Positions 31,990 to 35,706 of a stretch of 35,706 bases of DNA are shown here, in pieces. Made by a program: the position numbers and the translations under genes. Each line of letters begins with the position of its first letter. The first letter of the stretch is position 1. This stretch comes from Chloroflexota bacterium. Its GTDB lineage: Bacteria > Chloroflexota > Dehalococcoidia > SM23-28-2 > RBG-16-64-32. Where the stretch lies: the NCBI GenBank assembly GCA_022574655.1, contig JACZRQ010000017.1:1-35706 (forward strand), written 5' to 3'. The notes beneath the pieces were generated by a model. The model saw nothing but the letters and a program-made list of their open reading frames with translations, was not told the DNA's origin and did no database searches.

Positions 31990-31995
31990 TACAAT
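31990..31995 (+). promoter_or_regulatory. Putative -10 box of the HicB-like gene (leaderless)
   Basis: TACAAT ends 6 bases before ATG 32002 with no Shine-Dalgarno; the transcript would start at the ATG. Confidence 0.45.
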
Positions 31996-32001
31996 ATCCC
32001 C

Positions 32002-32175
32002 ATGGAATTCGTCGTCACGCTCGAAAAAGACGAAGACGGCTTTATCGTCGCCGAGTGTCCCTCCCTCCCCGGCTGCCTCAGCCAAGGCAAGACCCGCGAC
32101 GAAGCGCGGGCGAACATCAAGGACGCCATCGAGGGCTATCTGGAGAGCCTCCGGAAGCACGGCGAACTCCTCTAG
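32002..32175 (+). CDS. HicB-like antitoxin-fold protein (short)
   Basis: 57 residues: [20 protein letters not shown], then [20 protein letters not shown], then [17 protein letters not shown]. This is the HicB/UPF0150 partial RNase H fold, with the PGC.SQG.T..EA..NI..AI pattern intact. Canonical HicB antitoxins continue into a DNA-binding or VEV tail and pair with the HicA toxin; this one stops early and no HicA (dsRBD-like, GSHHHY) is next to it. It may be a stand-alone or decayed antitoxin. A DUF2283 gene follows after 6 bases. Both lie between two copies of the guaA tail, so they look like cargo. Confidence 0.85.
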   Translation: MEFVVTLEKDEDGFIVAECPSLPGCLSQGKTRDEARANIKDAIEGYLESLRKHGELL

Positions 32176-32181
32176 GGGAAC

Positions 32182-32361
32182 ATGCAGGCCAACATCGACT
32201 ACGATCCCGACGGAGACGTCCTCTACATCGCCTTCAGCGAGCCCCAACCCGCCGACGACTCCGACGTCACCGACGACGGCGTCGTCGTCCGCACGCGCAA
32301 CGGCAAGATCGTCGGTCTCACGATCCTCAACGCCCACGATCGCGTATACCAGGCCGCGTGA
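32182..32361 (+). CDS. DUF2283 family protein
   Basis: 59 residues: [20 protein letters not shown], then [20 protein letters not shown], then [11 protein letters not shown]. The YD...DVLYI.F...... and G.ivGl.IlnA pattern is DUF2283. Members often sit beside DUF4258 or other small toxin-like genes and are suspected antitoxins, but no function is proven. AGGGGA precedes the ATG. Its TGA is 2 bases before guaA tail copy C begins. Forms a two-gene unit with the HicB-like gene. Confidence 0.85.
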   Translation: MQANIDYDPDGDVLYIAFSEPQPADDSDVTDDGVVVRTRNGKIVGLTILNAHDRVYQAA

Positions 32362-32363
32362 CC

Positions 32364-32453
32364 GCCAACCGCATCGTCAACGAGGTCCCCGCCGTAAACC
32401 GCGTGGTGTACGATATTACGAGCAAGCCGCCGGGTACGATCGAGTGGGAGTAG
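32364..32453 (+). repeat. guaA 3'-end copy C
   Basis: 30 codons from [10 protein letters not shown] to GTIEWE plus TAG. The first 30 bases are identical to copy A; after that there are 9 changes in sense codons, all synonymous, plus TAA to TAG. The frame is intact to the stop, but no upstream guaA body is attached. The methyltransferase ATG is 15 bases after the stop. Confidence 0.92.
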
Positions 32454-32468
32454 AGGGCGCAGGCGACA

Positions 32469-33824
32469 ATGCCGTCTAGTGACAGCTCAGTGACTCGAAC
32501 TACAACTGCCATACCCGAATCCACCGCGCCGGAGACTCCGGGACTACGTTCAGCGGTTTTCCCTCCGGGTCTAACAAGCCCGAAGTTGGCAGCTGCGACG
32601 AAGAAGTCGGCTTATCGCTATTACGCTGCCTTTTCAGAACAGTTCGTACGCGATGTGCTCACTGCGGTGAACCTCGGACCAGACCAGATGGTGCTCGATC
32701 CTTGGAATGGTAGCGGCACCACCACCCGAGTGGCAGCTCAGCTCGGGATCAGAGCGTACGGCGTCGACCTCAACCCAGTGATGGCAGCCGTTGCCAAGGC
32801 ACGGCTGGTCGATTTTCAAGAAGCTCAGGATGCTGGCCAATTTCTCGCTGAGCTGACCCATCGCCGACCGCCACCAGCTCGTTGGCGAAACGATCCGCTG
32901 AGGAGTTGGCTCGATGAGTATTCAGCATCGTTGGTTCGAAGCGTGGCTGACCGCTGTGCCGGCGTCGCCGGCAAGCCGAGAGCGGCGATCAACGTGATGG
33001 CGTTGTCCCCTAGACAGGCATACTTGATAGCGGTTTTATTTATAGCAGTTCGACAGCTTTTAGCACCTTTTGTCGCCAGTAATCCAACGTGGGTACGGAT
33101 ACCAAGATCCGACCGTGATCGCATTAAGATCGACTGGAAGACATTGCGCGCCAAGCTCCTCGAATCTGCCCTCCTCCTGCAAGCTGATGCCTTCCGAACA
33201 CCCGTCGCGCAATCGAGAGTCAGGCTCTCGCTCGGGTCTTCGACCTTCCTGCCGCCTGATATGCCGCAGTGTTCCTTCATCCTGACATCACCCCCGTATT
33301 GCACGCGCATCGACTACGCCGTCGCAACCCGGCCCGAGCTCGCAGTGCTCGGCATCTCAAGAGAGGCCCAGCACATCCTGCGGCGCAACCTTCTTGGCGC
33401 AACGACCGTTCCCGGTGCCGTTAACGTGGAGGCGGAAGACCTGGGAATCACGGCTCGAAGCCTTCTAGACGAGATTCGTCATCATAGCGCGAAGGCGTCC
33501 AGCACCTATTACTTCAAGTGGCTAGCACAGTACCTCGTCGCCTACGCAAGATCGTTAAAGCAACTAAGCCAACGCGCAGACCCAACCGCCAGCATGGTTC
33601 TCGTTGTCCAAGATTCTCACTATAAAGATGTGCGCATCGACCTCGCTGGCATCACGAAAGACTTGCTCGCTATGCATGGTTGGAATCTCACGGACGCGCA
33701 GAGCTTTCACTTGCCGGTCACGATGGCCGGCGTCAACCCCGGCAGTCGTCAGTACCGGACCGATTTCTCCGCTACGGAACAGGTTTTGTTTTTCGGGCGA
33801 CCGGCGCAGAAAGGAACTGATTGA
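32469..33824 (+). CDS. Site-specific DNA methyltransferase-like protein (N4/N6 amino type)
   Basis: 451 residues. Motif I is LDPWNGSGTTTRVAA (from residue 76), the SAM acidic strand end is YGVDLNPVM (97-105), and the catalytic motif IV is TSPPY (273-277) in ILTSPPYCTRIDYA. The I-before-IV order with about 190 residues between, and the SPPY form, fit amino-methylating DNA (or TRM11-like nucleic acid) methyltransferases; the middle part may be the target-recognition region. Base use is visibly more AT-rich than in guaA. Starts 15 bases after a dead guaA stop with no strong ribosome-binding site; its TGA overlaps the next ATG by one base. Likely the modification arm of a three-gene cassette with DUF262 and HEPN proteins. 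Confidence 0.8.
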   Translation: MPSSDSSVTRTTTAIPESTAPETPGLRSAVFPPGLTSPKLAAATKKSAYRYYAAFSEQFVRDVLTAVNLGPDQMVLDPWNGSGTTTRVAAQLGIRAYGVDLNPVMAAVAKARLVDFQEAQDAGQFLAELTHRRPPPARWRNDPLRSWLDEYSASLVRSVADRCAGVAGKPRAAINVMALSPRQAYLIAVLFIAVRQLLAPFVASNPTWVRIPRSDRDRIKIDWKTLRAKLLESALLLQADAFRTPVAQSRVRLSLGSSTFLPPDMPQCSFILTSPPYCTRIDYAVATRPELAVLGISREAQHILRRNLLGATTVPGAVNVEAEDLGITARSLLDEIRHHSAKASSTYYFKWLAQYLVAYARSLKQLSQRADPTASMVLVVQDSHYKDVRIDLAGITKDLLAMHGWNLTDAQSFHLPVTMAGVNPGSRQYRTDFSATEQVLFFGRPAQKGTD

Positions 33825-34873
33825 TGAAGTCGAACCTTATCAACATGACGATCGCAGACTATTGCGCCGCAAGAGAGCGAGACGAGGTGCAGATTGACAA
33901 GACCTACCAAAGAAACGCAGATGTTTGGCCTAAGGCTGCACGCTCTTATTTCATAGAGACCATACTTAAAGGCTTCCCGATCCCAAAGCTAGCCCTACAC
34001 CAGAGGACCGACCTGAAAAGCAAACAGACGACCAAGTTCGTCGTTGACGGTCAGCAGCGATCCTCCGCCATCATGGCCTTTTATGACAACGACCTTCGCC
34101 TGTCGCGAACCTTGGAACTGTCTGACGCCGCCGGTAAAAAATACGACGACCTTACGGATGACCTCCAGGATGAATTTCTCACGTACCTGTTGTATTTCGA
34201 TCAGTTCGAAGGCTCCGGTCAGGAAGAGGTACGGGAGTACTTCCGTCGAGTAAACTCTTTCACCGCACCTCTTAATGCGGAAGAAAAGCGTCATGCCCAT
34301 TTCCAAGGGAACATGAAGTGGTTCCTTCACTCTCTCACACAGCGCCACGGTGAAACGCTCGTAGGCCTTGGGGTTCTTCCCAAGGAAAGCGTGATTCGGA
34401 TGCAGGACACCAAGTTCCTCGCCGAGCTCGTGCACGCTTTGCTAAACGGGGTCACTACCACCACGAAGAACAAGTTGGACTCCATGTACCGAACCTACGA
34501 GAACGAGGAGGTGCCCGAAGAGGGTGCCATCCGGCGTGCTATCGACAAGGCAATTGGCCAAGTGATGAAGTGGGATATCACCGAGACTTCCCTCGTGAAG
34601 TCGTACCTTTTCTACTCGCTAATACTCGCGGTGGTTCTGGTGCAGACTGACTGGCCAGCGCTTCAATACCTGAAAGCCGCCACTAGCCGGAGCAAGGTTC
34701 GCACGCAGGCAGAACGTAACCTAATTAAGCTCGCAGCGACGCTCGATGACCCGGAAGCGTTCGAAGACTACTCCGAGTTCACCAAGGCCTCCGATAAGGA
34801 GACAAACGTGAAGTCGCAGAGGGAAGCGCGAGTACGCTGGCTAACCAAGGCAATCTCAAGTAATACGATCTAG
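33824..34873 (+). CDS. DUF262 (ParB-like/GmrS-type N-terminal) protein
   Basis: 349 residues. DUF262 hallmarks: YQRN..VW (28-35), FIETILKGFPIPKL, the nucleotide-site motif VDGQQRSSAI (74-83) and FRRVNSFTAPLNAEEKR (140-156). This ParB-like fold is the N-terminal, NTP-dependent part of the type IV restriction enzyme GmrSD and of many phage-defence proteins. The C-terminal DUF1524 HNH nuclease of GmrSD is missing, so cleavage, if any, must come from a partner. AAAGGA lies 8 bases before ATG 33824, which shares one base with the methyltransferase stop (TGATG). Followed after 4 bases by the HEPN-like gene. Confidence 0.88.
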   Translation: MKSNLINMTIADYCAARERDEVQIDKTYQRNADVWPKAARSYFIETILKGFPIPKLALHQRTDLKSKQTTKFVVDGQQRSSAIMAFYDNDLRLSRTLELSDAAGKKYDDLTDDLQDEFLTYLLYFDQFEGSGQEEVREYFRRVNSFTAPLNAEEKRHAHFQGNMKWFLHSLTQRHGETLVGLGVLPKESVIRMQDTKFLAELVHALLNGVTTTTKNKLDSMYRTYENEEVPEEGAIRRAIDKAIGQVMKWDITETSLVKSYLFYSLILAVVLVQTDWPALQYLKAATSRSKVRTQAERNLIKLAATLDDPEAFEDYSEFTKASDKETNVKSQREARVRWLTKAISSNTI

Positions 34874-34877
34874 AGCG

Positions 34878-35537
34878 ATGCGTCTGGTAGGAGATCTGCG
34901 CAAGCTCAGAGACACTGCGCTCTTCAGAGTCTCTCGCCTACGATCCGTCGCTAGAAGATCCGTAGCGCCAGCACCGGCATCCAGGAATCAAGATCTACAA
35001 GTCGCTTACTGCGTCATCGAACTCTACACACTCTGGCACTCCTTCTCTCGGTTTCTCTTCTTGTCTTCTGCACTGGGTGCGAGGGATGGCGGAGGCGTGA
35101 GAGTAACGACTACGGTGCCGCCGCCGGCTACCGTCGACGCCGCGCTCACTCACGCAATTCGCCTTAGATCTCCTTCCAAGAAGAAGAAGAAACCGCCTTG
35201 GAGGTGGGCGGACGAACCCCCGTGGGCGCAGCCCAACGTGCTTCTGGATTCGCTTGCCGCGGTTGGTGCCTCGAACCGGCCACAGGTTAGCGCTGGGCTC
35301 AGTGCGCCATCGACGGTTTTCTCAGGGATCGTGCCGTGTCGAAACTTCTTCGCTCATCGCGGCCGTGACACACTTGCCCTCTTTACACCAATCATGAGAA
35401 ACCACTTGATCTCTTCAGCATTGAGGCCCACTGACGCGCTGCTCAGTAAGGCCATAGTGCTGGGAACCCCCAGACCACAGCCGCTACTTCTAGACTGGAT
35501 CGACGAAGTGGCCAATGCTATTGAACTCATGATCTAA
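34878..35537 (+). CDS. Putative HEPN-domain RNase-like protein
   Basis: 219 residues, not assignable to a family by eye, but with a late R-N-x3-H motif: CRNFFAHRGRDT (Arg155, Asn156, His160). Arg followed by Asn and His four residues later is the catalytic signature of HEPN ribonucleases. An early helix (VIELYTLWHSFSRFLFLSS, 46-64) fits the first helix of a HEPN bundle. The N-terminus is strongly basic, and a Lys/Pro-rich linker (SKKKKKPPWRW) follows at about 100-110. Starts 4 bases after the DUF262 stop with no ribosome-binding site, so it relies on coupling. Possibly the effector of the cassette. Alternative: a structural protein with a chance motif. Confidence 0.6.
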   Translation: MRLVGDLRKLRDTALFRVSRLRSVARRSVAPAPASRNQDLQVAYCVIELYTLWHSFSRFLFLSSALGARDGGGVRVTTTVPPPATVDAALTHAIRLRSPSKKKKKPPWRWADEPPWAQPNVLLDSLAAVGASNRPQVSAGLSAPSTVFSGIVPCRNFFAHRGRDTLALFTPIMRNHLISSALRPTDALLSKAIVLGTPRPQPLLLDWIDEVANAIELMI

Positions 35538-35652
35538 TCGGAAGACCTCACAATGCCGCGCCCATCGTCGCCGCTATGCACCACCCGCCCTCCCCCCTGC
35601 CACTTCCCCCTTCCACCTAACCCCCAACCCCCTGTACGCTCGTACCACACCT
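35538..35652. other. C-rich intergenic end of the cassette
   Basis: No gene seen. Pyrimidine low-complexity (CCCTCCCCCCTGCCACTTCC and similar) like the tracts in guaA and hflX. No further guaA-tail copy is visible before the window ends. Confidence 0.5.
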
Positions 35653-35706
35653 ATGCTCATCACCATCGGAGGCCCGCCCATGCTACCCTGTCGCCGCTCC
35701 CACCCC
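35653..35706 (+). CDS. Possible start of a further gene (cut by right edge)
   Basis: ATG at 35653 opens MLITIGGPP, which resembles the first residues of P-loop nucleoside/cytidylate kinases (MLITIxGPPGSGK), but the next residues (MLPCRRSHP) do not continue the P-loop. Either a broken gene start or chance. Too short to judge. Confidence 0.18.
   Translation, partial: MLITIGGPPMLPCRRSHP

Larger units (their letters stand above)
31627..32001. other. Duplicated guaA-tail and flank region without genes
   Basis: 375 bases between guaA and the HicB-like gene. It holds two related palindrome-bounded repeats (31640-31737, 31880-31976), a scrap of the guaA tail (31749-31766), a GAGCGAAGCCGAAGGGTC repeat scrap (31781-31799) and guaA tail copy B. 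No open frame of interest. Confidence 0.75.

Noticed and set aside
31537-32453. Assembly duplication as the cause of the guaA tails
   Set aside because: The copies differ at many silent positions and are separated by distinct genes, which an assembly error would not create.
1-35706. tRNA, rRNA or riboswitch genes
   Set aside because: No cloverleaf arms, rRNA segments or recognisable riboswitch cores were seen by eye; a dedicated scan was not possible.

Overview
The window is a GC-rich (roughly 60-65 %) bacterial chromosome segment, densely packed with genes on both strands. Several features fit the Chloroflexota, probably a Dehalococcoidia-like lineage known mostly from metagenomes: an archaeal-type phosphoglycerate mutase, LL-diaminopimelate aminotransferase, alpha/beta-hydrolase and TPR proteins fused to class III cyclases, and a secreted protein with a dockerin-like C-terminus. 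This placement is inference; no rRNA or other marker is present.

Layout. 1-1080 is a worn junction: a lipoprotein gene cut by the left edge, a helicase gene stump and about 500 bases of unrecognisable sequence. 1081-5106 holds an acyl-CoA ligase, an arsenic unit (arsR-arsM with a clear promoter and candidate operator) and a quinone-oxidoreductase-like enzyme. 5171-9008 has a small membrane-anchored protein, a DinB-fold protein, HflX and a secreted Ca-binding protein. 9030-15507 carries dapL with an EthD gene, a Crp-type regulator, an S9 peptidase, a methyltransferase and an FMN 2-hydroxyacid oxidase. 16306-20516 (minus) is a tightly overlapping operon apgM-tpiA-miaA-dinB-dapF. 20616-29460 (minus) has a TPR-cyclase and a five-gene operon tsaC - lipoprotein - penicillin acylase - hydrolase/cyclase - pgk. 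Three lower-glycolysis enzymes therefore lie next to two predicted adenylate cyclases, and a Crp-family regulator is in the same window.

The accessory region starts at guaA (29881-31626). Upstream of guaA are a double-hairpin repeat, a 48-base tandem repeat and a 13-C run. guaA carries an in-frame insertion of about 36 residues built on a short palindromic repeat. Its last codons reappear at 31797-31859 and 32364-32453, plus a shorter scrap at 31749-31766. The copies differ almost only at synonymous positions, as expected if the guaA 3' end is an attachment site used more than once. HicB-like and DUF2283 mini-genes lie between the tail copies. Fifteen bases after the last copy begins a compact three-gene operon of lower GC: a DNA methyltransferase, a DUF262 (ParB-like) protein and a protein with a HEPN-type R-N-x3-H motif. 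This is the best candidate for an uncharacterised defence system in the window.

A second rearrangement is at 15475-16347. A 71-base direct repeat with one mismatch flanks a single small-gene insertion, exactly at the junction where two convergent genes once shared a CTAA stop overlap. Several other convergent pairs in the window share their stops the same way.
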